Positions 8,579 to 16,717 of a stretch of 64,000 bases of DNA are shown piece after piece. The translations under genes were made by a program, and so were the position numbers. Below the pieces are notes generated by a model, which had not been told where the DNA came from, ran no database searches, and was given only the letters and a program-made list of their open reading frames with translations. This DNA comes from Geobacteraceae bacterium (lineage in GTDB: Bacteria > Desulfobacterota > Desulfuromonadia > Geobacterales > Pseudopelobacteraceae): the NCBI GenBank assembly GCA_025355965.1, contig JANXYR010000043.1:62001-126000 (forward strand), given 5' to 3'. Each line of letters begins with the position of its first letter. The stretch's first letter is position 1.

Positions 8579-9955
8579 CTATTTCTCCTTGGTGAGATCT
8601 GATTTAAGCCGATCTACAAGCCCCTCGAATGTCTGCTGGAAGGCGCCCTGGTTTTTGCTGGCATTACCGCCGATGGTGACGGATCCATTCTGAATACGCA
8701 CCCAGATGCGGCGGTGTGACATGAAAAAAGCGGCATAAATACCGATCACCATCAGGAAACAACCCAACCATACAACCTCTACACCCGGATCTTTGGCCAC
8801 CTGCAGACCGGTGTACATCAACTCTTCAGCACCCTTGAAGTGGATGACCGGCCCTGTACCATGCTGCCGGGCGTGCTGGATGTTCAACTCCGGATGGTTG
8901 GCATAGACGACAAAACTTTCCGCTTTCCCATCTGCGGTATGCAGCTCTACTTGAGCAGCCGGTCCGGAAAGCCCAGGGGAGAATTGAGATACATCTTTCG
9001 TTGCCTCCATAACATGCATGCTGCTGCCATCAGGAAGGTTAACAGACGACTGACCTGCAATGGACAGTGACACAGGATTCTTACCATCCAGATCGCTAAC
9101 TGTGAAAAAATAGTTACCTGCATTGCCATAACTGGATTGATAGAAGGTAATCCCCTTGTAAGTAAGCGGGTCGTTAACTATGACACGAACATTTGTGTAA
9201 CCGGGTACAGGCTTGCCATTCTCCAGCACCGTCAGGATACTCTTAAACTCCTTAGGTGCGCCGTTCGCATATTTGGCCACGCTAAACTTCTCCAAGCGCA
9301 GCGAGAAACCAAGGTCAAGCTCCTTTTCAGAGCGTAACATGATTTTGGAAACACTCCCTCCTTCGGGAATATTTACAAAGCTCTTGAACCCAATAAGCGA
9401 ACCGATCATGGCACCGATAAAGATAATGATGACACTCAGATGGACGAAATAGACTGACAGCCTGCACCAAGGAGTTTTCTGGGCAAAGAGGTGCCAAGTG
9501 CCATCGACCTCAGTCACTACCGGTTCGGCAAATTCTGCACTTAGAAAGGCAACAACCCGTTCCTTGACTGGCGTCGACTCATTCGAACTCTTGATCGTTG
9601 CCTGGTTGGCAAGTGACTTTTCCAAACCGTCACTCATTATCGTTACCGGGAGGGTGATAATTTTCCAGATATGGGGTAGCCGCTTGATGGAACAGGATAT
9701 CAGGTTCGAGGTCAGCAGATATAGCAGCAGGATGAACCACCACGAATGGTACATATCGAAAAAGCCAAGTGTCTTGTAGAGCTTGATTTTGGCAGGGCTG
9801 ATTTGGGCAAGATATTCCTCCGGAGGTACCCCTTGTGGGATTACCGTCCCAATGATCGAGAGTATAGCCAGAGAGATCAACAGAAACATGGTCAGTTTAA
9901 GTGAACAGAAAAAATCCCAGAGGGAATGCAGAAAATTACGTTTAGGGGTTGTCAC
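8579..9955 (-). CDS. resB: Cytochrome c biogenesis protein ResB (system II)
   Basis: A 458-residue protein with the ResB/Ccs1 layout: N-terminal transmembrane pair (LTMFLLISLAILSIIGTVIPQG, then WWFILLLYLLTSNLISC), a third segment near residue 175 (FVHLSVIIIFIGAMIGSLIGF), a large periplasmic domain and a last segment near residue 400 (LGCFLMVIGIYAAFFM). It partners CcsB/ResC in delivering haem and keeping apocytochrome thiols in place. The start is GTG at 9955, with AAGGAG nine bases upstream. It is the first gene of the two-gene resB-ccsB unit. Confidence 0.93.
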   Translation of the reverse strand: MTTPKRNFLHSLWDFFCSLKLTMFLLISLAILSIIGTVIPQGVPPEEYLAQISPAKIKLYKTLGFFDMYHSWWFILLLYLLTSNLISCSIKRLPHIWKIITLPVTIMSDGLEKSLANQATIKSSNESTPVKERVVAFLSAEFAEPVVTEVDGTWHLFAQKTPWCRLSVYFVHLSVIIIFIGAMIGSLIGFKSFVNIPEGGSVSKIMLRSEKELDLGFSLRLEKFSVAKYANGAPKEFKSILTVLENGKPVPGYTNVRVIVNDPLTYKGITFYQSSYGNAGNYFFTVSDLDGKNPVSLSIAGQSSVNLPDGSSMHVMEATKDVSQFSPGLSGPAAQVELHTADGKAESFVVYANHPELNIQHARQHGTGPVIHFKGAEELMYTGLQVAKDPGVEVVWLGCFLMVIGIYAAFFMSHRRIWVRIQNGSVTIGGNASKNQGAFQQTFEGLVDRLKSDLTKEK

Positions 9956-10108
9956 GAGTTAGTTCTCCTTAAAAAAGTATACCGACATCCCTGTTAGTCA
10001 TGGGATTTATCGGAGTGTCTCCTGGTGCGGTAGCTGGTTAGTAGCCGTATTTCAAGAGCTGAATATTGATCTGACCAGCCAGATGTACATCTGTTGATAT
10101 AAAGTGTG

Positions 10109-10486
10109 TCATGTGAGATTTTGCGGGGGTACAAAAATAGGTCGGTAAACCCTGGGTAATGACCAAGATGGTTCTCGAAAGCTTTGTAAAGAAACCACCG
10201 GTGCATAGCTGAGCAATAAACTCTGACTAAGCGGGGCATGGCACGCGCAGCTGCAGAAGATCTTGCCGCAACAGCCTGAACCTTGTTCGCCGGTGCAGGG
10301 GCAATCGTCATCAGAAACATTAATTGTAGTACTGTAGGACAACTGTGCCGAGGCCAGGCCCGAATCCAGAGTGACGGTGCTGGCAAAGTTAGTTGCCGGC
10401 AGGGTTAGATAGATGGCAACTAGTAGAGTGGCGACCAGATATTTGTATGCTCGTGCGAAGTTCATTAGGTAACCCGAAATAGACAT
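10109..10486 (-). CDS. Small exported Cys-rich protein, function unknown
   Basis: About 125 residues: an N-terminal hydrophobic signal-like stretch (LVATLLVAIYLTLPATNFAS) followed by a compact Cys cluster, DDDCPCTGEQGSGCCG then CSCACHAPL, and a C-terminal YRPIFVPPQNLT. The end motif (PxIFVPPQNL) and CHAPL block resemble small leader proteins found with metal-efflux loci, but no efflux genes are here. One CACH-like motif is not a canonical CXXCH haem site. ATG 10486 is chosen because AGGATAAC lies 8 bases upstream; the ORF-track start is a TTG at 10504. It is divergent from the multiheme cytochrome and may bind metal or haem in the periplasm (inference). Confidence 0.6.
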   Translation of the reverse strand: MSISGYLMNFARAYKYLVATLLVAIYLTLPATNFASTVTLDSGLASAQLSYSTTINVSDDDCPCTGEQGSGCCGKIFCSCACHAPLSQSLLLSYAPVVSLQSFREPSWSLPRVYRPIFVPPQNLT

Positions 10487-10566
10487 GACCGTTATCCTAT
10501 GCAATTAGTCGAAAAACGTCAACCATGTTAGTTGACACTACATCTCTTTTTTATTGAATATTTTGA

Positions 10567-10589
10567 TCTGTCACAGAACGTGGTATAGT
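10567..10589 (+). promoter_or_regulatory. Sigma-70-type promoter for the multiheme cytochrome gene
   Basis: A good -10 TATAGT (10584-10589) has weak -35-like T-rich sequence (TTTTGA/TTTGAT) 16-17 bases upstream. A second candidate -35, TTGACA at 10532, lacks a convincing -10. The transcript would begin about 40 bases before the ATG. Confidence 0.45.
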
Positions 10590-10635
10590 TGCGCCATGTT
10601 TTGTGGCATAGAGCGGATGGAACGAAGGAGCAATC

Positions 10636-12516
10636 ATGAAAGCAGTAATGACAGCGGTTTTAGTACTGATGGCAATTGCTACAGCCTGGGGATTTGATGT
10701 CGGATCGAGCTGTGTGACCTGCCACGGGGACCTGAGCAGAATGAAAGCGCTGGGCGCAGAATCGATGTATCTTGACCCAGCCAAGGTTGACCGTGAGGTT
10801 GCCATGAAGGGCAAGCCCACATGCGTTGACTGTCACCAAGGTAATCCTGCAGCGTTGGAAACAAAGGACGCCCATGCTGGCCTGCAACGCCCTTTTCTTG
10901 TTGGTGCCGGCAAAAAATTAAAGGGGGAAGCTATTTCCCGTGAAGACGCCGGTGCCATGCAGCCGATCGTGCCGAGAGGAAAAGGTATGAGTAGCCTGAT
11001 TCCCAAGGGAGATCCTAAAAAGCTTGAGTCTGCCGGGGTTAACAAGATTGTCGGCATTCAATGGCATGATCGTGATCGTGAAACTATGGCCTATTCCCCC
11101 AAGGTGGCAGAGCAGACCTGTGGGCGCTGCCACAGCAAAGAGGTCAAAGATTACAATACTTCGGCCAAGGGGCTGATGAAAAATCAACGTTCCTACCGCA
11201 GTTGGGCAGAGAAGCTGCCTGGACCACAGAACTGCGGGATGTGGTTTGGACAAAATGAGGAGAGGATCAAAGCAGAAACTTCGGTCCCATATACGAAAGC
11301 TCAAAACAGTGCCTCGGATCGCGCCTGCAATATGTGCCATGCCAGCTGCAACGACTGTCACTATAAACCGGTTGCAAACAAAGGAAGCCATTCTTTTGGA
11401 CAGCCGGACACACCAAGTTGCTATGGGGGCGGTCGCGCCAGCATCTGTCATGCTGGCCCAATGGATCGTCGTCGTGGGGCCGGTTACGTACGGGGAGAAT
11501 ATTCTTTCCCTGCAAATCTGCCAGAGGATACCCATTCCAAATCAGGCCTTCAATGCACAGATTGCCACAAACCGGCCAACCATCAGTTCGGACACCTTTC
11601 TGCCGAAGATGCCCGTAAATCATGTGCCACCTGTCACGGTGACATTGCCAAGGCAGTGGACAGTTCCGCTCATGGCAAGGTTGACTGTACCTCCTGCCAC
11701 GTCACAGTATCTGGCGCCTACCAGTACACCTTCTGGGGCCAGGGAAATACTCTCGGCGTCGAAACACCTTACGGCAAGCATAAAGAATATTACGGCACCC
11801 GTGATCTGCCGACTATCATCAAGAACGCTTCCGGTCGTTGGATTCCGGTTAAGCCCTATCCGATGGCGGTCATGAATCAGACAACAGAAATTGGTCCCTC
11901 GGGTCTCCTGTTCCGATCCATCCCCAAGCGTACCATTCCTGGGAACCCATCAATCGGTGAGCCGCTAACCTTTGAGGTAGCCCGCGCCGTAACCGACGTG
12001 AATGATGCCTTCATCATCGTCGGAACACGTAATGATCTGCCATCCGGCAACAAAGCGATTCTCTGGGTGCAGATGGACAAGCTCAGCCACGCTATCGGCA
12101 AACCGCGCAGTTGCGGCAGTTGCCATGATTCACATGATCAGGTGGGAAAATCAGAGTGGAGTTACTTTGAGGACAAGGATGTGACAAAGCCATTCAAGGG
12201 GAGTTATACCGTGGTGGCCGGCAAAAACGGCATCCACTTCACAAACCTTGTCTGGGAGCAACCTACACTGGCCGCAAAACGCAAACTGGAGGATATCGCC
12301 CCGTTTGCCGTGTTACCTCCAACCGCCTGGGATGTAAAAGGAGTCGATCTCTCCCTCCCTTTCCGTGACAATAAAACCTCTACAGCCCGCAAGGAGCTGG
12401 ATAGCTTTTTGGCCGTACTTGACAAGTGGCCGAAGGATACACGCACAAATGAAATTCGGGTAATTGCCCACCACAACCTGACCATGGCCAAAAAGATGAT
12501 GAGCGGGAAAAAATAG
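10636..12516 (+). CDS. Exported multiheme c-type cytochrome (nine CXXCH motifs)
   Basis: The protein begins with a signal peptide (MKAVMTAVLVLMAIATAWG) and holds nine canonical haem-attachment motifs: CVTCH, CVDCH, CGRCH, CNMCH, CNDCH, CTDCH, CATCH, CTSCH and CGSCH. A further CYGGGRASICH could be an unusual CX8CH site. Motifs cluster in the first 500 residues; the last 130 have none. Such periplasmic or outer-surface cytochromes carry electrons for metal or other respiratory reduction in Geobacter relatives. The electron acceptor cannot be deduced. AAGGAG lies upstream of ATG. It is divergent from the resB-ccsB maturation genes. Confidence 0.92.
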   Translation: MKAVMTAVLVLMAIATAWGFDVGSSCVTCHGDLSRMKALGAESMYLDPAKVDREVAMKGKPTCVDCHQGNPAALETKDAHAGLQRPFLVGAGKKLKGEAISREDAGAMQPIVPRGKGMSSLIPKGDPKKLESAGVNKIVGIQWHDRDRETMAYSPKVAEQTCGRCHSKEVKDYNTSAKGLMKNQRSYRSWAEKLPGPQNCGMWFGQNEERIKAETSVPYTKAQNSASDRACNMCHASCNDCHYKPVANKGSHSFGQPDTPSCYGGGRASICHAGPMDRRRGAGYVRGEYSFPANLPEDTHSKSGLQCTDCHKPANHQFGHLSAEDARKSCATCHGDIAKAVDSSAHGKVDCTSCHVTVSGAYQYTFWGQGNTLGVETPYGKHKEYYGTRDLPTIIKNASGRWIPVKPYPMAVMNQTTEIGPSGLLFRSIPKRTIPGNPSIGEPLTFEVARAVTDVNDAFIIVGTRNDLPSGNKAILWVQMDKLSHAIGKPRSCGSCHDSHDQVGKSEWSYFEDKDVTKPFKGSYTVVAGKNGIHFTNLVWEQPTLAAKRKLEDIAPFAVLPPTAWDVKGVDLSLPFRDNKTSTARKELDSFLAVLDKWPKDTRTNEIRVIAHHNLTMAKKMMSGKK

Positions 12517-12534
12517 CTGAACTGACGTACGCTG

Positions 12535-12562
12535 GTGGACCGTCATTACGAGGGCGGTCCAC
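12535..12562 (+). terminator. Hairpin after the cytochrome gene
   Basis: A perfect 8-bp stem, GTGGACCG pairing with CGGTCCAC around a 12-nt loop, lies 18 bases after the cytochrome stop. There is no T-run after it, so it may stabilise the mRNA end or mark Rho-dependent termination. Confidence 0.4.
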
Positions 12563-12661
12563 TTCGTGTACATTGGGCTAATTAGAATATTCCGTGTAAG
12601 GACTAAATATTGTGATACGCTAGCTATGTGATTGTAAATTAATTGGCAACAGGTGTTGAGA

Positions 12662-13882
12662 ATGGGAGATAACTGCATAATCGGTCGGCAACCAATTCTG
12701 GACAGGAATGAGCGTATTTACGGATACGAACTTCTCTTCCGTTCCACTGATGTTAATGCAGCAGACATACAGAATGCAGGCAAAGCTACAGCCAATGTAA
12801 TTATCAATACTATTACATCGTTCGGAATTACAGAGCTCCTTGGTGAACACAAGGGCTTCATAAATGTCGATTTAGATATGCTGATGGACGAAGTCCTGGA
12901 AGTATTACCCTGTGAGAATATCGTCATAGAACTGCTGGAATCTATTGAACCGTCACAAGCCTTGACGGAGCGCTGTCTGACACTCAAGGAAGCCGGATTC
13001 AGTCTGGCCCTGGATGACCACGAATACAGCCCGAACTTTGCCGAACTATATGCCATAGTGGACATTATCAAGATTGACCTTCTCCTGACACCACTTGAAT
13101 CATTGCCTGAAATAATTGATCACCTGCGCCATTTTCCCTGCAAGCTGCTGGCCGAAAAAGTCGAGAACATCGAGCTGTTCACAGCCTGTCACGCTCTCGG
13201 TTTCGACTACTTTCAAGGATATTATTTTGCGCGTCCGGACATACTCAAAAAGAAGAAAATGGACGCCAATACAGCATCTCTTCTCAAGCTGGTACGCCTT
13301 TTGGCAGAAGACGCCGACATCGAGGACATTGAACAGGCATTCCGAATAAGTCCGACTCTGGCATACAAATTATTGATGATTGTCAACTCAGTGGGATTCG
13401 GAAATCGCAGTAAAATCCAGGGAGTGCGCCATGCTATCGCAATGACAGGGCGAGTACAGATCAAACGCTGGTTACAATTGGCACTATTTGCCACAGATGG
13501 CGATGATGCTTTTGAACACCCTCTGCTTGATATGGCCGCGACCAGAGCCGGCCTTATGGAACAGCTGGCTATGGTTCATCCTGAACTGCAGGGCGACCGT
13601 GAATCTTCTGAACGGGCATTTATGACAGGAATCCTCTCGCTGATGGAGAGGATCTATAATATTTCCATCGAAGAGCTCATCGTAAACCTCAACCTCAACG
13701 AAGAAGTTGCCTCCGCACTGATGGACCGCACAGGGCACTATGGCAAACTACTTCAAATAATGGAAGATATTGAAGAGCTTGATATGTGGTCAGCGTCAGT
13801 GGAACTCACGTCAATAGGCATCAGCCCCGACTCCATACTTGATCTTCAAATGCGCGCATTTAACTGGCGTAAAGCCGGATAA
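12662..13882 (+). CDS. EAL-HDOD (YuxH-type) signalling protein, probably catalytically dead EAL
   Basis: Residues about 1-200 form an EAL-like domain, but the catalytic signature reads YELLFR in place of ExLxR with degenerate DDxx (LDDHEYS); KID and QGYYFARP remain. Residues about 200-406 form an HDOD domain (SPTLAYKLLMIVNSVGFG). EAL-HDOD proteins of this type usually lack c-di-GMP hydrolysis and act as regulators or c-di-GMP sensors, for example of motility. The ORF-track GTG start at 12653 has no ribosome site. ATG 12662 (MGDNCIIGRQPI) is preceded by AGGTG at a suitable distance and aligns with the family start. Confidence 0.88.
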   Translation: MGDNCIIGRQPILDRNERIYGYELLFRSTDVNAADIQNAGKATANVIINTITSFGITELLGEHKGFINVDLDMLMDEVLEVLPCENIVIELLESIEPSQALTERCLTLKEAGFSLALDDHEYSPNFAELYAIVDIIKIDLLLTPLESLPEIIDHLRHFPCKLLAEKVENIELFTACHALGFDYFQGYYFARPDILKKKKMDANTASLLKLVRLLAEDADIEDIEQAFRISPTLAYKLLMIVNSVGFGNRSKIQGVRHAIAMTGRVQIKRWLQLALFATDGDDAFEHPLLDMAATRAGLMEQLAMVHPELQGDRESSERAFMTGILSLMERIYNISIEELIVNLNLNEEVASALMDRTGHYGKLLQIMEDIEELDMWSASVELTSIGISPDSILDLQMRAFNWRKAG

Positions 13883-13933
13883 CCCAAAAGCGTCAGTAGC
13901 CCCCTCAAGCCGGCTTCTTGAATTTTCAACGCA

Positions 13934-15970
13934 TTATTCCCTACTCTTTTCAGTTTTTTCCGCACCTTTTTCGACATTTTCAGGCTGTTGTCCACCAGTA
14001 TTAGGCGGTAACATGGTTGGCAATGTCTTTTTGTGATCATCTCCACCATGTTTGGGGCAATATTCACTAGGTTCAGTCCCAACGATGTAGAATTCATCCC
14101 GTTTTACCGGACAGTTCTCTGTTGCCAGATAGCCGGTTGCAGGATCTATGGAAACGGAAACAACCGTATCCGGCATAGGAAAATCTACAACCGGTTTTAC
14201 GGCAACAGTCTTGCGCATGAAACGTTCCCAAATAGGGGCTGCAATAGCCCCACCTGTAAAACTTTTCCCGCCTGGCCGTGGTTTGTCATATCCAACCCAG
14301 ACCCCGATTATGACGTTCGGAGTATAGCCGACAAACCAGGCATCTCGACCATCATCGGTGGTGCCGGTCTTGCCGGCAGATGGGTGCAGCTGGCTAAATT
14401 TTTTTAGACTCTTGGCAGTACCATAAGTCAGTACGTCTTTCAGCATCTGGGTGGTAACGTAGGCAACTGCCGGTGAAACCACCGGCGTAATCACTGGAGG
14501 ATTCTCCGTCCATATACGACGTTTACTGTCATATATACGGATAATGGTTCGGGCTTCAGGCCGCATTCCTCCGTTAGCCAGGGGGATGTAAGCCAGCGCC
14601 AGATCATTCAACGTCACCTCATCCGTCCCCAGAGCCAGGGACAAACCATTCTCCCTCCGTAACGGCAGCCCCATCTTACCTGCAAAATCAGTAAAATACT
14701 GGACTCCTAACGTCTCCAGCAGTTTTACCGAAATAATATTGTTCGAATAGGCCAGGGCCTGTCTGAGGGAAAGATTTCCATATAGCTCCCGACCATAGTT
14801 TAGCGGCTTCCAGATTTCACCATTTCCTCGATTGTAGGTTGCCGGCGTATCGTCCCAGATGCTGCCGGCCGTAATCCCCTTTTCCACGGCTGCAGCATAG
14901 ATGATCGGTTTTATGGCCGAGCCTGGCTGACGCTTGGCAGAGTAAGCACGATTATAGCCGCCAGGGATAACGTCAACGCCACCAACCGCCGCCAGAACAT
15001 CACCCGTATTGGTGTCCAAACAGAGAAGAGCACCCTGCAGCTCTGGGGAAACTCGTTTAACCCCTTCGCGCAAAGTCTGCTCTGCTTGTTTTTGCAGCTT
15101 AAGATCCAGGGCAGCAGTCACCTCCAAACCACCTTGTTCAATAACTTCAGCTCCATAGCGTTCGAGCAGCTTACTGCGTATATGGGCCAAATATTGCGGA
15201 GCCTGTCCCGGCTTGACAACAGAGGGCGGATTAGCTCGCAACGTTTTTCTTTGCCGGATAGAGATCATGCCCAGGTCGAGCATACGTTTGAGCACAATAT
15301 CTCGCCGCCCGGTTACTTGGGCAGATTTCCCCAAGGGGTTGTAGCGGGACGGATTTTTTTGCACACCTGCCAGCATGGCACACTCGGCATCAGTCAACTC
15401 CTCCGGACTTTTATCAAAATAGAGCCTGGCCGCCTGGGCTATGCCCCAGGCACCGTTCCCGTAATAAATTTCGTTAAAATACATCTCCAATATTCGCTGT
15501 TTGCTGTATTTATTCTCAAATTCCATAGCCATGCGGGCTTCATCGAATTTTCTCTCTAATGTTTTTGCTCCGGTCAAATACCTGTTCTTGATAAGCTGCT
15601 GGGTTATGGTCGACCCACCTTCGGCCAATCGCCCCTTAACAACATCCTTCACCAGTGCCCTGGCAATCCCGCGCACATCAATACCGCCATGCTGATAAAA
15701 ACGAGCGTCTTCAACAGCCACCACAGCCTTTTGCAAAAACGCGGGGATGCGATCTATGGAGACCCAGTATCGTTTCTCCGGCAGAATTCGGCCGACAAAT
15801 TGTCTCTGATTGTCGAATACCTTGATAGAGGTGTAACCAGATGGAAGTTGGGGATAGGTGGCAAAATTATCCTGGGCAGGCACCGAAGTGGCAATGATCA
15901 AAACAAGCACCGCCACCAGCAAAACAGAATAGAACAATCTACAGCGTAGGGGACATATCGTGTAACTCAA
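13934..15970 (-). CDS. Class A penicillin-binding protein (transglycosylase-transpeptidase)
   Basis: A bifunctional peptidoglycan synthase. After an N-terminal signal anchor (LFYSVLLVAVLVLIIATSV) comes the GT51 domain with EDARFYQHGGID, GGSTITQQLIKN and EMYFNEIYYGNGAWGI. Then comes the penicillin-binding domain with the SxxK in RQPGSAIKPIIY, the SxN in AYSNNI, and KTG in GKTGTTDDGRDAWFVGY. A Pro/Lys-rich tail follows. Length is about 678 aa, PBP1a-like but on the short side. ORF-track start is GTG 16003; TTG 15970 is preferred because AAGGAG lies 11 bases upstream and the anchor begins soon after. Convergent with the EAL-HDOD gene. Confidence 0.92.
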   Translation of the reverse strand: MSYTICPLRCRLFYSVLLVAVLVLIIATSVPAQDNFATYPQLPSGYTSIKVFDNQRQFVGRILPEKRYWVSIDRIPAFLQKAVVAVEDARFYQHGGIDVRGIARALVKDVVKGRLAEGGSTITQQLIKNRYLTGAKTLERKFDEARMAMEFENKYSKQRILEMYFNEIYYGNGAWGIAQAARLYFDKSPEELTDAECAMLAGVQKNPSRYNPLGKSAQVTGRRDIVLKRMLDLGMISIRQRKTLRANPPSVVKPGQAPQYLAHIRSKLLERYGAEVIEQGGLEVTAALDLKLQKQAEQTLREGVKRVSPELQGALLCLDTNTGDVLAAVGGVDVIPGGYNRAYSAKRQPGSAIKPIIYAAAVEKGITAGSIWDDTPATYNRGNGEIWKPLNYGRELYGNLSLRQALAYSNNIISVKLLETLGVQYFTDFAGKMGLPLRRENGLSLALGTDEVTLNDLALAYIPLANGGMRPEARTIIRIYDSKRRIWTENPPVITPVVSPAVAYVTTQMLKDVLTYGTAKSLKKFSQLHPSAGKTGTTDDGRDAWFVGYTPNVIIGVWVGYDKPRPGGKSFTGGAIAAPIWERFMRKTVAVKPVVDFPMPDTVVSVSIDPATGYLATENCPVKRDEFYIVGTEPSEYCPKHGGDDHKKTLPTMLPPNTGGQQPENVEKGAEKTEKSRE

Positions 15971-16269
15971 GGTATATACAACTCCTTCATGAAAATTTGG
16001 CACCGGTCAGTGGCAGGTTCCACCTTGCAATATCCTGCACCTTACCCCTATTCCACTCGGAGCACAACAGCACTGACGACATACCGGCGGCGGTCAATAG
16101 CACATCGCATTTTCTCATCATACAGACTCAAGCCCAGCGCATCCGGTGCGGCATAATTGAGCCGGTTAATCGATGGCACTTACAAAACAAGGTCATTATG
16201 AAGCGGTATAACGCTGTATAATTTGGCCGTGCCCCCAGCGGGTATCTAAAAAACTGATCCAGGTCTATT

Positions 16270-16314
16270 ACCTTACAACAGCAAAGGCAGCCAAGTGGCC
16301 CCCTTTGCTGTCCC
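16270..16314 (+). repeat. REP-like dispersed repeat, copy a
   Basis: This copy begins ACCTTACAACAGCAAAGGCAG and forms a stem CAGCAAAGG/CCTTTGCTG. It shares the opening ACCTTACAACA and the GGCAGCCA-GGCC core with the copy at 20950. It lies in the otherwise empty 16004-16429 interval, where no gene is seen. Confidence 0.6.
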
Positions 16315-16429
16315 TTTTTAGTCTCCCACTCATATTCTATTTCCTTCTACCCCTTTTTATCAGCAGCCATTTGTTGTAAATTTGTGATCTCCAGTAATCA
16401 GTGGTGTCCCCTAGATTATTAAATATTTC

Positions 16430-16457
16430 TTGACAAGCCTCCCCGTTGGGGTAAGAT
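16430..16457 (+). promoter_or_regulatory. Promoter for the riboswitch-controlled L,D-transpeptidase operon
   Basis: TTGACA (16430-16435), a 16-base spacer and TAAGAT (16452-16457) give a sigma-70-type promoter whose start would lie just before the GEMM aptamer. The spacer holds a small palindrome, CCCC-gtt-GGGG, which could be a protein site. Confidence 0.65.
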
Positions 16458-16487
16458 GCCCGCGAACAAAGCATGGTTCTATACATT

Positions 16488-16603
16488 GGTTAAACGATAA
16501 TACTAAACCATTCGTGAGAATGGGACGGAAAGCCTACAGGGTCTCACAGAGACAGCCGGGTCGCCGAAATATCCAGAAGATATTCGGTGACCCGGCTTTT
16601 TTT
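16488..16603 (+). promoter_or_regulatory. GEMM-I riboswitch, cGAMP-type (GEMM-Ib), with terminator
   Basis: The GEMM core is complete: AAACCATTCGTGAGAATGG (P2 stem with its tetraloop region), GGACGGAAAGCCTACAGGG, a P3 hairpin (GTCTCACAGAGAC), and AGCCGGGTCGCCGAA. The last strand also pairs with TTCGGTGACCCGGC, followed by seven Ts, making a terminator that competes with the aptamer. Aligning to the Vibrio Vc2 aptamer by the AAACC block places A where c-di-GMP-selective aptamers have G20. That G20A change is the published hallmark of Geobacter riboswitches preferring 3',3'-cGAMP. Ligand preference is inferred from my hand alignment. Confidence 0.88.
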
Positions 16604-16717
16604 GTGCCATCATATTGGATCAGGGCAAGTGTGCCGGACGCACGATAATTGTCAGGAAAGAGTAGAGCTGCGGTGAGGCTCGGCGTAACGATCCGGGTAG
16701 AAGAGAGGAATACAATA

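Noticed and set aside
9994-10386. 130-aa minus-strand ORF
   Set aside because: Overlaps the Cys-rich exported protein in another frame; lacks a signal peptide and plausible start context.
10918-11535. 205-aa and 118-aa minus-strand ORFs
   Set aside because: They lie entirely antisense to the multiheme cytochrome, whose CXXCH motifs fix the real frame.
12662-13882. Active c-di-GMP phosphodiesterase
   Set aside because: The EAL catalytic motif is replaced by ELL and neighbouring acidic residues are altered, so a regulatory role is more likely.
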